Source: Acidithiobacillus montserratensis
GTDB taxonomy: Bacteria; Pseudomonadota; Gammaproteobacteria; Acidithiobacillales; Acidithiobacillaceae
Assembly (NCBI RefSeq): GCF_018853465.1
Contig: NZ_JABBOU010000025.1
Location: forward strand, 1 to 44,315
Direction of reading: 5' to 3'
DNA length: 44,315 nt
The stretch's first letter is position 1; each line of letters starts with the position of its first letter. Both the position numbers and the translations under genes were made by a program. This document shows, one piece after another, positions 18,555 through 27,714 of the stretch. Below the pieces are notes generated by a model that was not told the DNA's origin, ran no database searches, and saw nothing but the letters and a program-made list of their open reading frames with translations.

Positions 18555-21500
18555 GTGCTGAATCTAGTTGGTTTTGAATATAAAGAACTTTTTACAGATG
18601 TGGGGATTGCCCGCCTGGATCAGGCGTTTCTCCAGAGCCTCAAGACTTCTGACCCGGAGCTGGCTGATGCGCTGTGCATTTACCGTGCCCAGGGCGTGCT
18701 CCCGGCCAGCAAGGAACAAAGCGAATTCCTGCTGCAGCTCGCCCCCCATCTGGAAAAGTTCATTGCGGGCCTGTTCAGCCTGGAGAAAGAAGTCTCCGAA
18801 TTGCAGGCGCAAACCCGCAGCCATGATGTGGTCATGGATTTCAAAAAACATTTTGTGCTGCGTCGCGCTCGTCGCTATCGCGGCGAATTTCCCGAAACTT
18901 TTGCCGATCTGGATCAGTGGCTGGATCAGCAGATTCGCCAACGGGCCTGGCCCGAGGAAGATCGGGAATGGGCGATTTCCCGACTCGGCGAACAATGGCT
19001 CCAGGATGAAAGTGCCCATGCCGAGGACATACAGCGCCTGACTCAATGGTGTGCCCTGATTTTGCAAGATCCCCAGGCAGCTCTGGCGGTGTCGGGCTGG
19101 TCAAGTTTCCGTCTGCCGCAACGGGTGGACCATGAAGCCCTCGTGCCCCTGAAAAAACTGGATCAGGTACCGGGAGCTCCCTACGTGGCGCCCGATGGCA
19201 CCCTGCGTCGCCGCGACAGCTTCCATCTGACGGATTTGCGCATGGACTCGCGCAGTGTTCAGAGTGAAGTCCATTATTGTCTGTATTGCCACGATCATGA
19301 TGGTGATTTCTGTTCCCGGGGTTTTCCCGAGAAAAAGGGCGTCCCGGAACTGGGTCTGAAGGTCGATCCCTTGGGCGTGACGCTAACGGGCTGCCCCCTG
19401 GAAGAAAAAATCTCGGAAATGCAGATACTCAAGCGCGACGGGCTGAACCTCGCCGCACTGGCCATGGCCATGGTGGACAATCCCATGGTTCCAGCCACCG
19501 GTCATCGGATTTGTAATGACTGTATGAAAGCCTGTGTGTATCAGAAGCAGGATCCCGTCAATATTCCCCAGATTGAAACCCGGATTCTTACCGATGTCTT
19601 GAATTTGCCCTGGGGCATCGAGATTTATGATTTACTGACCCGCTGGAACCCTCTGCGGGCCGTACAATTTGCTGCACAACCCTACAATGGCCGCAAAGTG
19701 CTGGTGGCAGGTATGGGCCCGGCGGGCTTCACCATGGCCCACCATCTTCTTCAGGAAGGCTGCGCGGTAGTGGGCATTGATGGTCTGAAAATCGAACCCC
19801 TACCCGAGGCCTGGCTGAGCGCACCCATTCGTGACTGGAGTACCTTGCAGGAAGATCTGGATGACCGGATTTTGCTGGGTTTTGGCGGTGTAGCCGAATA
19901 TGGCATCACGGTGCGCTGGGACAAGAATTTTCTCAAGCTCATTTATCTGACCTTGGCGCGGCGTCCCGGCTTTCAGATCTTCGGTGGCGTGCGACTGGGC
20001 GGTACCATCACCCTGGAAGATGCCTGGTCGCTGGGTTTTGATCATGTGTGTATTGCCACCGGTGCGGGTTTGCCCAGGGTAGTGCCCATGGGGGAAAGTC
20101 TGGCGCGGGGGATGCGTCAGGCCAGCGATTTCCTCATGGCCCTGCAACTGACCGGTGCCGGAAAAAAGAGCAGCCTCGCCAATTTGCAGGTGCGTCTGCC
20201 CGCCGTGGTCATTGGCGGTGGACTCACGGCGGTGGATACGGCCACCGAAGTGCAGGCCTATTACATCCGTCAGGTGGAAAAAGTCCTGGACCGCTATGAA
20301 CAGATGTCCCAGCGCCTGGGCGAAGAGAAAATCCGCGCCGGACTTTCTGCCGAGGATACGGAAATTCTGGAAGAGTTTCTCGCCCATGGGCGTTTGGTCC
20401 GTGAAGAACGGAGGCGGGCCCAGGCAGCGGGAGAAGCTCCGGATTTTGTGCCGCTGATTCAGTCTTGGGGTGGGGTCACCCTGGCTTATCGCAAGGGTAT
20501 GCGCCAGTCTCCGGCCTATACCCGCAATCATGAAGAACTGATCAAGGCCATGGAAGAAGGGCTGTATTACGCCGAAGGTCTGGACCCATTGCGGGCGGAG
20601 CTGGATGGCTATGGGCACATTGCCCAGATGGTTTTCCGGCAGATGCGCGAGGCCGAAGGCCGTTGGTTGAGCAGCGATCAGGAAGTCCGCTTACCCGCCC
20701 GGGCCGTGTTCATTGCGGCAGGGACTGTCCCCAACACTATTTACGAAAGGGAATATCCCGGCACTTTGCAACTGGACGGCGATCACTTCCAGACCCATGT
20801 GGCCCACGGCAAGAGCGCCCTGCAAGCGGTGCAGGTGGCCGAACACTGCAAAGCGCCGGAATCCGGACCGTTTACGTCCTATACCGATGCGCAATCCCAT
20901 CGGGTCAGCTTTATCGGTGATACCCACCCGGTGTTTCATGGCAGTGTCGTCAAGGCTATTGCTTCCGCCAAGGCCAGTTATCCCCAGGTCATGCAAAGCC
21001 TGGCGGTCCTTGCTCCGAAGGGTGCAGAAGGACTTGACGCCTTTCAGGAAACCCTCCGGGATCTTCTGAGCATGCGGGTACTGCGCGTGGACCGTAGTAA
21101 CCCAGCGGTAACGGAAATGTGGATCAAGGCACCCCTGGCCGCACGCAATTTCCGGCCGGGTCAGTTTTTCCGCCTGCAGACTTTTGAGACGCATAGCCCG
21201 GTGCTGCAGGGCACCCGTTTGCAGATACCCGTCTTGACGGTCAGTGGCGCCGGCGTGGAGGGCGATGCCATTCGCCTGATGGTCTTGCAGTGGGGGACTG
21301 GCCCGCGTCTGGTGGGTAGTCTGGAGCCGGGAGATCCTCTGATTTTGATGGGCCCCACCGGCGCCCCGACCGACATACCCCAGGATAAAACCATTCTGGT
21401 GGTGGCGGGACGCTGGGGTGCTGCGGTCATGTTGGATATCGGTCCCGCGCTGCGTGCTGCGGGTAATCGGGTTCTGTATGTCGCCGCCCTGGGAAAGGCC

Positions 21501-22034
21501 AGCGAACTGGATAATCAGGCGGAACTGGAAGCAGCGGCCGATCAGATTATCTGGTGTACGGGCAGTGGTCCTCTCATCGAGAGCCATCGTCCCCAGGACC
21601 TGAGCGTGGAAGCCGGTGACATGGTCGAGTTATTACGGGCTTACGGTGCCGGTGAACTACCTGGTCAACAGGCGTTAAGATCCGGGCTTTCCCTCGCGCA
21701 GGTAGATCGACTGATGGTCATGGGCTCCACCGGTTTGCTCAAGGGTTTCCAGCAAGCACTGAAGGGAACGCTGGGTCATTACTTCCGCGCAGACCTGGAA
21801 GCCGTAGCCACGGTGGGCAGCCCCATGCAGTGTATGCTCAAAGGCGTCTGTGCCCAGTGTTTACAGTGGCAGATTGATCCGGAAACCGGCAAACGCACCA
21901 AAGCGGTATTTTCCTGCGCCGGCCAGGACCAGCCCCTGGCCTGGGTGGATCTGGATAATCTTACCGCCAGACAAAGTCAGAATCGCTTGCTGGAAAGGAT
22001 TTCCAGCCAGTGGCTGGATCATTTACGCGCTTAG
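18555..22034 (+). CDS. Fused GltD/NfnL-like and PyrK/NfnS-like iron-sulfur flavoprotein
   Basis: A 1159-residue protein made of two recognisable halves. Residues 1-190 are helical and not recognised. From about 235 it resembles the small subunit of glutamate synthase: Cys242, 245, 253, 280, 320, 323 and 327 (CLYC, TGCPLEEKI, CNDCMKAC) could hold two [4Fe-4S] clusters; VAGMGPAGFTMAHHL (about 384-398) binds FAD and VIGGGLTAVDTATE binds NAD(P). A helical insertion of about 100 residues follows that motif. From about 870 it resembles ferredoxin-reductase domains (RPGQFFRLQT; LMGPTGAPTDIP; LVVAGRWGAAVMLDIGPALRAAG) and ends with Cys1093, 1099, 1102 and 1121 in the PyrK [2Fe-2S] pattern. No glutamine amidotransferase or FMN synthase domain exists, so it is not glutamate synthase. 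The set equals NfnL plus NfnS in one chain, suggesting NAD(P)H/ferredoxin exchange. GTG 18555 has GGAG 6 nt upstream. Confidence 0.82.
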   Translation: MLNLVGFEYKELFTDVGIARLDQAFLQSLKTSDPELADALCIYRAQGVLPASKEQSEFLLQLAPHLEKFIAGLFSLEKEVSELQAQTRSHDVVMDFKKHFVLRRARRYRGEFPETFADLDQWLDQQIRQRAWPEEDREWAISRLGEQWLQDESAHAEDIQRLTQWCALILQDPQAALAVSGWSSFRLPQRVDHEALVPLKKLDQVPGAPYVAPDGTLRRRDSFHLTDLRMDSRSVQSEVHYCLYCHDHDGDFCSRGFPEKKGVPELGLKVDPLGVTLTGCPLEEKISEMQILKRDGLNLAALAMAMVDNPMVPATGHRICNDCMKACVYQKQDPVNIPQIETRILTDVLNLPWGIEIYDLLTRWNPLRAVQFAAQPYNGRKVLVAGMGPAGFTMAHHLLQEGCAVVGIDGLKIEPLPEAWLSAPIRDWSTLQEDLDDRILLGFGGVAEYGITVRWDKNFLKLIYLTLARRPGFQIFGGVRLGGTITLEDAWSLGFDHVCIATGAGLPRVVPMGESLARGMRQASDFLMALQLTGAGKKSSLANLQVRLPAVVIGGGLTAVDTATEVQAYYIRQVEKVLDRYEQMSQRLGEEKIRAGLSAEDTEILEEFLAHGRLVREERRRAQAAGEAPDFVPLIQSWGGVTLAYRKGMRQSPAYTRNHEELIKAMEEGLYYAEGLDPLRAELDGYGHIAQMVFRQMREAEGRWLSSDQEVRLPARAVFIAAGTVPNTIYEREYPGTLQLDGDHFQTHVAHGKSALQAVQVAEHCKAPESGPFTSYTDAQSHRVSFIGDTHPVFHGSVVKAIASAKASYPQVMQSLAVLAPKGAEGLDAFQETLRDLLSMRVLRVDRSNPAVTEMWIKAPLAARNFRPGQFFRLQTFETHSPVLQGTRLQIPVLTVSGAGVEGDAIRLMVLQWGTGPRLVGSLEPGDPLILMGPTGAPTDIPQDKTILVVAGRWGAAVMLDIGPALRAAGNRVLYVAALGKASELDNQAELEAAADQIIWCTGSGPLIESHRPQDLSVEAGDMVELLRAYGAGELPGQQALRSGLSLAQVDRLMVMGSTGLLKGFQQALKGTLGHYFRADLEAVATVGSPMQCMLKGVCAQCLQWQIDPETGKRTKAVFSCAGQDQPLAWVDLDNLTARQSQNRLLERISSQWLDHLRA

Positions 22035-22153
22035 ATAATTATTGCGTTCAAAACGACGTTGCGCTGACAATGTAATTCATCCGGCCGGTGAAGAAGGCAC
22101 AGGCCGGAATATGGTTTGGCGCTGATTTTTTGCGAAAAATGGACTAGAAGTGA

Positions 22154-22528
22154 TTAAGCCACTGAATCATGGTAAGGACCATATTTTTCACCGCTCGGCT
22201 TTGACGGTAAAATTTCCATGATCAGCAAGGCAATGCCGCCTACATAGGGGACCAGTCCGATGAGCAGCCACCATCCTGACAAACCGATATCATGCAGTCT
22301 TCTGACTTGGGCACCCAGGGTGGGTAGCAATAATGCCAGATAATAAATACCCAAAATGATGATACCGATATTCTTCATCTTGAGTAACATGATAACAGCA
22401 ATAATTATGCCCAGAGCGACCAAAAAATTCATCAGGGCAAACCACCAGAACTCCGCCCGATGCATCCGTCCTTGAAACTGGAAGTAATTATTCTGGATTA
22501 CATTGAGATACGCATTGACCATCCGCAT
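22154..22528 (-). CDS. DUF805 inner membrane protein
   Basis: A 124-residue membrane protein with the DUF805 hallmarks FQGRMHRAEFWWF near the N-terminus and RRLHDIGLSGWWLL in the middle, plus three to four hydrophobic helices (about 26-50, 52-70, 82-105). The function of DUF805 is unknown. AGGAGAG is 7 nt before ATG 22528. It follows minE by 43 bp on the same strand, and may be read from the min transcript. Confidence 0.88.
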   Translation of the reverse strand: MRMVNAYLNVIQNNYFQFQGRMHRAEFWWFALMNFLVALGIIIAVIMLLKMKNIGIIILGIYYLALLLPTLGAQVRRLHDIGLSGWWLLIGLVPYVGGIALLIMEILPSKPSGEKYGPYHDSVA

Positions 22529-22571
22529 GAGACTCTCTCCTGATACTGGGGCTGTACCATCGTTATCAAAA

Positions 22572-22823
22572 TCAATGCTGGTCAGGGAAGAGTATGTTCA
22601 GCTCCAGGACTTCAAAGTCGCCTTTTCTTTCCATGCTGACCTTGATGTTATTTTTATCTACGGGAATGTATTTGGCAATAACGGCCAGTAATTCTTCCTG
22701 CAAATCGGGCAAAAAGTCCGGTCCACCCGCCTCGCGTTCATGCGCCAGGATAAGTTTTAGACGATCCTTGGCGACGTGGGCCGTTTTTTTACGGGAACCG
22801 AGAATATAGTCAAGTATGGACAT
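22572..22823 (-). CDS. minE: Cell division topological specificity factor MinE
   Basis: MinE stimulates the MinD ATPase and drives Min oscillation, relieving MinC inhibition at midcell. The N-terminal MSILDYILGSRKKTAHVAKDRLKLIL carries the membrane-targeting and anti-MinCD region; the C-terminal topological domain follows (ELLAVIAKYIPVDKNNIKV). 83 residues, usual. The open frame extends to 22916, but ATG 22823 gives the canonical start, one base beyond the minD stop codon. Confidence 0.96.
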   Translation of the reverse strand: MSILDYILGSRKKTAHVAKDRLKLILAHEREAGGPDFLPDLQEELLAVIAKYIPVDKNNIKVSMERKGDFEVLELNILFPDQH

Positions 22824-22824
22824 A

Positions 22825-23634
22825 TCAGCCTCCAAACAGCTTCTTGAAAAACCCCACCTTCGGAGCCTGAATAAACCGGAGGGGTTTTTCTTCACCAAGG
22901 AAGCGGGCGACCACATCCTTGTAGGCTTCTGCTACATCGGTATTGCCCATATGGACGGCGGGAATCCCCTGATTGGAGGCTTGTAAAATGACTTCTGATT
23001 CCGGAATGACCCCCAGCAGCGGCGTGCGTAACAATTCTTTGACGTCCTCCAACGAGAGCATTTCTCCCTCTTCCACCCGTTTGGGCGAATAGCGGGTGAG
23101 AAGCAAGTGCTCCTTGACCGGCTCTTCGCCCTGTTCGGCGCGCCGGGAGCGTGCGGCCAGAATACCGAGGATACGGTCGGAGTCGCGTACGGAAGAAACT
23201 TCGGGGTTGGTAACGACAATGGCTTCATCCGCATGATACAGGGCCATGAGCGCGCCGGATTCAATACCTGCCGGAGAATCGCATACCACATAGTCAAAGT
23301 CCTGGCGCAGTTCGTCCATCACCTTGGTGACGCCTTCCACGGTGAGTGCGTCCTTGTCCCGGGTTTGCGAGGTGGGGAGCACATAGAGGTTTTCGCAGTG
23401 CTTGTCTTTGATCAGGGCTTGCTGGAGCTTGGCTTCACCTTGAATGACATTGATGAGATCGTACACCACCCGGCGCTCGCAACCCATGATCAGATCGAGA
23501 TTGCGCAAGCCCACATCAAAATCGATGACCACGGTTTTAAAGCCGCGCAAGGCCAGACCGCTGGCAAAAGCTGCACTGGTGGTGGTTTTACCTACCCCAC
23601 CTTTGCCGGATGTGATGACAATTATTTTGGCCAC
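22825..23634 (-). CDS. minD: Septum site-determining ATPase MinD
   Basis: MinD is a ParA-like ATPase that binds the membrane in its ATP form and recruits MinC. The deviant Walker A GKGGVGKTT (residues 10-18) is intact, with DFDVGLRNLDL (A') and VCDSPAGIE (Walker B-like). The C-terminal amphipathic helix ends in VGFFKKLFGG, the membrane-targeting sequence. 269 residues. It sits 18 bp after minC. Confidence 0.98.
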   Translation of the reverse strand: MAKIIVITSGKGGVGKTTTSAAFASGLALRGFKTVVIDFDVGLRNLDLIMGCERRVVYDLINVIQGEAKLQQALIKDKHCENLYVLPTSQTRDKDALTVEGVTKVMDELRQDFDYVVCDSPAGIESGALMALYHADEAIVVTNPEVSSVRDSDRILGILAARSRRAEQGEEPVKEHLLLTRYSPKRVEEGEMLSLEDVKELLRTPLLGVIPESEVILQASNQGIPAVHMGNTDVAEAYKDVVARFLGEEKPLRFIQAPKVGFFKKLFGG

Positions 23635-23652
23635 GTTTGTTTCTCCCGATCA

Positions 23653-24378
23653 TTATGAATTTAAGGGGGTAATATGCAGTTGCTCATCCCGGCTGTAAAT
23701 CTGTGCAGCTTTTCCCCAGAGGGGATGGTCGCGTTCCAGGGTCCGGTACAAACCGGCAATGGAGACGAGTTCGGCCTCCAGGGACATACAGAAAATACGG
23801 GCATTTTCATCGCCATTAACGCCCGCAAGAGCGCGGCCCCGGAGCGGTCCATAGACGTGAATATTGCGGTCGGCAATGATTTCCGCACCGGCATTGACGG
23901 TCGCCAGACAAACCAGATCGCCGTTGCGGGCATAATTACGTTGGCCGCTGCGCACGGGATGATCAATCAGCAATCCGCTTCCCGCATCGGGTGGCGGCGG
24001 GATATTTTGGGCGGGTGCCTCTGCAGGTGATGCCTGGGTTTGTCCACGTAATAAGGGTAAATGCAGGGATAGGGCGAGCGCCTGTTGCGTCGCCGAGGCA
24101 TTGCGTATGCCTACAGGCAACCATCCTGATTCCCGGAGCACGGTGATGATTTCTGTCAGGGCACCAGCTTCGGGAGTGGCGTCAAGGTCCAGCACTAAAG
24201 GTGAGGCCTGGTGAAAAGCGGCCGCTGAAGGATGGCGACGATGTTCTTCATCAATGCGTGCCTTCAGCAAGGCAGGATCCTGATGGTCCAGCTCCAGTAC
24301 CGAGAGCGTAAATACGCCCCCACTTATTCGGAGAGGGGCTAGTGCAGGATTGTCTTGGTCAGATGTTTTGGCTGACAT
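23653..24378 (-). CDS. minC: Septum site-determining protein MinC
   Basis: MinC blocks FtsZ assembly away from midcell. The N-terminal FtsZ-inhibiting domain (about 15-105) is weakly conserved, while the C-terminal beta-helix is clear: [46 protein letters not shown]. 241 residues. ATG 24378 is the only plausible start because an in-frame TGA lies two codons upstream. That region has no Shine-Dalgarno sequence; it is occupied by a perfect parS palindrome (see that entry). The gene lies 30 bp after fdxA, so it may be read from the upstream operon. Confidence 0.93.
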   Translation of the reverse strand: MSAKTSDQDNPALAPLRISGGVFTLSVLELDHQDPALLKARIDEEHRRHPSAAAFHQASPLVLDLDATPEAGALTEIITVLRESGWLPVGIRNASATQQALALSLHLPLLRGQTQASPAEAPAQNIPPPPDAGSGLLIDHPVRSGQRNYARNGDLVCLATVNAGAEIIADRNIHVYGPLRGRALAGVNGDENARIFCMSLEAELVSIAGLYRTLERDHPLWGKAAQIYSRDEQLHITPLNS

Positions 24379-24394
24379 GTTTCACGTGAAACAT
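24377..24394. other. parS site overlapping the minC start
   Basis: TGTTTCACGTGAAACA at 24378-24393 matches the ParB-binding parS consensus exactly and is a perfect palindrome, extended by one A-T pair on each side to 18 bp. It covers minC bases from the first base of the ATG back through the ribosome-binding region. It lies about 13 kb from dnaA; parS sites cluster around origins in most bacteria. parA and parB are not in this window. Confidence 0.9.
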
Positions 24395-24408
24395 TTCATG
24401 GGGTCTGT

Positions 24409-24735
24409 TTACGCCTCTTTCAGAAGGGGTCGTTTGTCGGTCTTCCCGTTCCAGGTTTCAGCATCGGGCAAGGCGTTTTTCTTGCGTAAAATGACGGGCC
24501 ATTTTTTGGTCAGCTCGGCATTGATGGCGGTGAAATCCCGTTGGTCTTCGGGCACTTCATCTTCGGCAAAAATAGCATCGGCCGGACACTCGGGTATACA
24601 TGCGGCACAGTCAATGCATTCGTCCGGATCAATAACCAGAAAATTGGGCCCTTCATGAAAACACTCGACGGGGCACACTTCGGCACAGTCCGTATATTTG
24701 CATTGGATACAGTTTTCGGTGACAACGTAAGTCAT
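24409..24735 (-). CDS. fdxA: Seven-iron ferredoxin FdxA
   Basis: A 108-residue ferredoxin with cysteines at 9, 12, 17, 21, 25 and 40, 43, 46, 50, the spacing of Azotobacter vinelandii FdI (8, 11, 16, 20, 24, 39, 42, 45, 49) shifted by one. It should therefore carry one [3Fe-4S] and one [4Fe-4S] cluster and act as a low-potential electron carrier in the cytoplasm. The C-terminal extension [23 protein letters not shown] is also typical. ATG 24735 overlaps the topA stop by ATGA. It is a candidate partner for the Nfn-like protein 2.4 kb away, which is speculative. Confidence 0.95.
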   Translation of the reverse strand: MTYVVTENCIQCKYTDCAEVCPVECFHEGPNFLVIDPDECIDCAACIPECPADAIFAEDEVPEDQRDFTAINAELTKKWPVILRKKNALPDAETWNGKTDKRPLLKEA

Positions 24736-27263
24736 GCGCTGGCTACTTTCTTGCTGGCGCGCTTTCGTGGCGCGGGATTTGTGGATTTGTCCTTTTCGGC
24801 GGGGGGTGTCGTCTTTGCCGATTTTCGCGGCGCCGATTTTTTGGCCCCGGTAGTGCTGCTGGTTTCCTTGGCGGTACTTTTTGTTGTTTTACGGGTGGAT
24901 TTACCTGCAGGTGCGGCCTTTTTTGCGGGCGCAGCACGTTTTTCCCGAGGGGGAGGAGGGGTGTAATTCACCAGGAGTGCGGCGATTTCGGCTTCGCTCG
25001 CCGTGACCTGAAAATGAAATCCACACTCAGGCTGTGGGCAGGCAAGTTGTTCGCCCAGTCGCTTGCCACTTTTTTCGATCATGATGGGCCAGGCACAACG
25101 CGGGCAGGCTTTGGCAACGGGCGGCCCCCACACAGCGTAGGTACATTTTGGATAGGTATTACAGGAATAAAATACCTTGCCATAACGACTGCGTTTTTCC
25201 ACCAGCTCACCTTCACCACACTGGGGGCAGGCAACTCCAGATGATTTGGGTTGGGTCAGAGGTTCAATATGCTTGCATTCAGGGTAACCACTACAGGAAA
25301 TAAAACGACCATAGCGACCGGTTTTATAAACCAGGGGCTTGCCACAGTCCGGACAGTCGCGACCCACCGGCTCGGGAGCTTCACGAGGCCCGTCTACGGG
25401 GCGGGTGTAGTTACAATCAGGATAACCGGAACAGGCCACAAAGCGTCCATGCCGTCCAAGTTTCAGGAAAAGGGGCTTGCCGCACTGAGGACAAGCTTCA
25501 TCCAGGGCTTCGCTGGTGGCTTCTGCGCGGCTGACGTTGGCTTTTTCGTCCAGCAAGGCGCGAAAGGGCCCCCAAAATTCGTTGAGCACCGGTTGCCATT
25601 GCTTTTCGCCACGGGAGATGGCATCCAGCTCGTCTTCCATGCCCGCTGTAAAATTATAATCTACATAGCGTTCAAAATGATTGGCGAGAAAGCGGCCGAC
25701 TACCCGACCGAGATCGGTGGGTCGAAAACGGCGCTGCTCGGTTTCCACATATTCTCGATTCTGCAAGGTTTGAATAATGCTGGCATAGGTCGAGGGCCGA
25801 CCAATACCGTGAGCCTCCAGGGTTTTCACCAAAGTAGCATCACTGTAGCGCGGCGGCGGCTCGGTAAAATGCTGTTCCGGATCAATTCCATGTACCTGGG
25901 GTTGATCGCCTTTTTGCAGGGGTGGTAAAAGCCGATGGTTATCGTCTTCGTCGCCCTCGTCCTTACCTTCCTGATACACCGCCATAAATCCCGGAAAAGT
26001 AACGGTGGAACCATTGGCGCGCAAGGTCCAGTGGGTGCCGGCATCCATATCCACAGCGACCATGTCCAGACGGGCGGCGGCCATTTGACAGGCTACGCTA
26101 CGCTTCCAGATCAGGTCATACAGTCGCCAGAGATCCTTGTCGAGAATGTTTTGCAGTTTGTCGGGGATGCGGGTGATATCCGTGGGGCGCACGGCTTCAT
26201 GGGCTTCCTGGGCATTTTTGGTTTTGGTTTTATAACGACGCGGGCTTTCGGGGACAAATTCATCCCCGTATTGACTGCCGATGAATCCGCGAATCTCGGT
26301 GATGGCTTCTTCCGAAAGATTGACGGCATCGGTACGCATGTAACTGATGAGACCGACGGTTTCGCTGCCGATATTGATGCCTTCGTATAATTGCTGGGCA
26401 ACCCGCATGGTTCGGCTGGCGTTGAAACCGAGCTTGCGCGAGGCTTCCTGCTGCAGAGTAGACGTCGTAAACGGTGCTGCCGGCTGACGCTGACGGTTTT
26501 TACGCTCGACCTCGCGCACCTGCAGGGGTTGCCGCAGGATATCGGCTTCCATCTCCTGGCGCATGCTCTCGGCCTGCTCCTCCCGGGTGATATCAAACTG
26601 TTCGAGTTTTTTCTGCTGCCAGTGGGTCAGCCGGCCGGCAAAGTCGCTGTCCTGGTGTTGCAGGCGTGCCGCAATGGTCCAGTATTCCTGACTGACAAAC
26701 GCTTCAATTTCATCTTCCCGTTCGCAGATCAGGCGCAGGGCCGCACTTTGTACACGCCCGGCCGAAAGACCGGGACGAACCTTGCGCCACAGTAACGGAG
26801 ATAAATTGAAGCCCACCAGATAATCCAGGGCGCGGCGTGCTTGTTGGGCATTGACCAGATCCATGGCAATTTCGCGGGGATTGGCAATGGCTTCCTGAAC
26901 GGCCTTTTTGGTAATTTCGTGGAAAACCACGCGCTGCGCCGGCTTTTTACCGAGTTGCTGGCGTTCCCGCAGAAGCTCGACGAGGTGCCAGGAAATGGCC
27001 TCACCTTCGCGGTCCGGGTCAGTGGCAAGCCAGAGCTTGTCGGCTTTGCGCAGCGCCTTGATGATGGCTTCTACATGCCGTTCATTGCGTTCAATGGCTT
27101 CGTAGCGCATGGCAAAATCATGTTCGGGATCAACAGCCCCTTCTTTGGGGCGCAGATCGCGAACGTGTCCATAGGAAGCCAGCACCTCAAAATCATCCCC
27201 CAGATATTTCTGGATGGTTTTGGCTTTGGCGGGAGATTCAACGATGACGAGTTGATGAGCCAT
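24732..27263 (-). CDS. topA: DNA topoisomerase I
   Basis: TopA relaxes negative supercoils by a 5'-phosphotyrosine intermediate. TOPRIM motifs: [18 protein letters not shown] at the start and [15 protein letters not shown] (DxDxE). The active-site Tyr is in [10 protein letters not shown]. The C-terminus carries four zinc-ribbon units starting [27 protein letters not shown] and CPRCAWPIM; the first three have the full four-Cys pattern, and all resemble topoisomerase zinc fingers. It ends in a Lys/Ala/Pro-rich tail of about 75 residues, likely disordered and DNA-binding. 843 residues. The topA-smg-dprA order is conserved in proteobacteria. The start is 3 bp after smg. Confidence 0.97.
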   Translation of the reverse strand: MAHQLVIVESPAKAKTIQKYLGDDFEVLASYGHVRDLRPKEGAVDPEHDFAMRYEAIERNERHVEAIIKALRKADKLWLATDPDREGEAISWHLVELLRERQQLGKKPAQRVVFHEITKKAVQEAIANPREIAMDLVNAQQARRALDYLVGFNLSPLLWRKVRPGLSAGRVQSAALRLICEREDEIEAFVSQEYWTIAARLQHQDSDFAGRLTHWQQKKLEQFDITREEQAESMRQEMEADILRQPLQVREVERKNRQRQPAAPFTTSTLQQEASRKLGFNASRTMRVAQQLYEGINIGSETVGLISYMRTDAVNLSEEAITEIRGFIGSQYGDEFVPESPRRYKTKTKNAQEAHEAVRPTDITRIPDKLQNILDKDLWRLYDLIWKRSVACQMAAARLDMVAVDMDAGTHWTLRANGSTVTFPGFMAVYQEGKDEGDEDDNHRLLPPLQKGDQPQVHGIDPEQHFTEPPPRYSDATLVKTLEAHGIGRPSTYASIIQTLQNREYVETEQRRFRPTDLGRVVGRFLANHFERYVDYNFTAGMEDELDAISRGEKQWQPVLNEFWGPFRALLDEKANVSRAEATSEALDEACPQCGKPLFLKLGRHGRFVACSGYPDCNYTRPVDGPREAPEPVGRDCPDCGKPLVYKTGRYGRFISCSGYPECKHIEPLTQPKSSGVACPQCGEGELVEKRSRYGKVFYSCNTYPKCTYAVWGPPVAKACPRCAWPIMIEKSGKRLGEQLACPQPECGFHFQVTASEAEIAALLVNYTPPPPREKRAAPAKKAAPAGKSTRKTTKSTAKETSSTTGAKKSAPRKSAKTTPPAEKDKSTNPAPRKRASKKVASA

Positions 27264-27266
27264 AAG

Positions 27267-27704
27267 TCAGTGCAGTATCCGGGTTCCGTCGGTATCCAAC
27301 AAGGCATCCACCCAATAAGCTTCAGGGCCGGGATCATTGGCCATGACCATGAAGGCTACCCAGTCGAGGGTTTCCATATCCATATCCTCAAGATCGAGGG
27401 CCAGCAAGCGATCGATGATGCGTTCCCGCATGGCGCCATTGATCACACCGAGGCGCTCCCAGTCGTGCAGTTGCCCCCGCGCCGCTACGGAAAGATTCTG
27501 CAGTTCATAGGGATGATAGGCGCGCAAGGCCCGGGGACTGGTGTCGTCCTGCTCTTCCACGGCAAAACCTTCCATCCAGTCGAGGGCGCGTTGAATATCC
27601 GCATCGGGAAAACCCACCGCACGCAGATGATCTTCGATAACGTCGTCATCCTCGTCGTCGAGATGGTCCAGTAGGTAACTGATAATGTCTATAACGTCTT
27701 CCAT
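27267..27704 (-). CDS. smg: Smg family protein (DUF494)
   Basis: A 145-residue acidic protein of the Smg/DUF494 family, seen here from MEDVIDIISYLLDHL at the N-terminus and the ELQNLSVAARGQLHDWERLGVI segment. Its function is not established; the gene is nearly always next to dprA and topA, as here. It lies 10 bp after dprA and 3 bp before topA. Confidence 0.92.
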   Translation of the reverse strand: MEDVIDIISYLLDHLDDEDDDVIEDHLRAVGFPDADIQRALDWMEGFAVEEQDDTSPRALRAYHPYELQNLSVAARGQLHDWERLGVINGAMRERIIDRLLALDLEDMDMETLDWVAFMVMANDPGPEAYWVDALLDTDGTRILH

Positions 27705-27714
27705 GCCAGAGCCT

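Noticed and set aside
18555..22034. Naming the protein glutamate synthase
   Set aside because: Only the GltD-like domain is shared; there is no amidotransferase or FMN/glutamate synthase domain and the C-terminal half is PyrK-like.
22080..22139. Terminator after the Nfn-like gene
   Set aside because: A seven-pair GC stem (22080-22086/22102-22108) has a 15-nt loop and the nearest T-run is 18 nt away; a second ATTTTT/AAAAAT stem is too weak.
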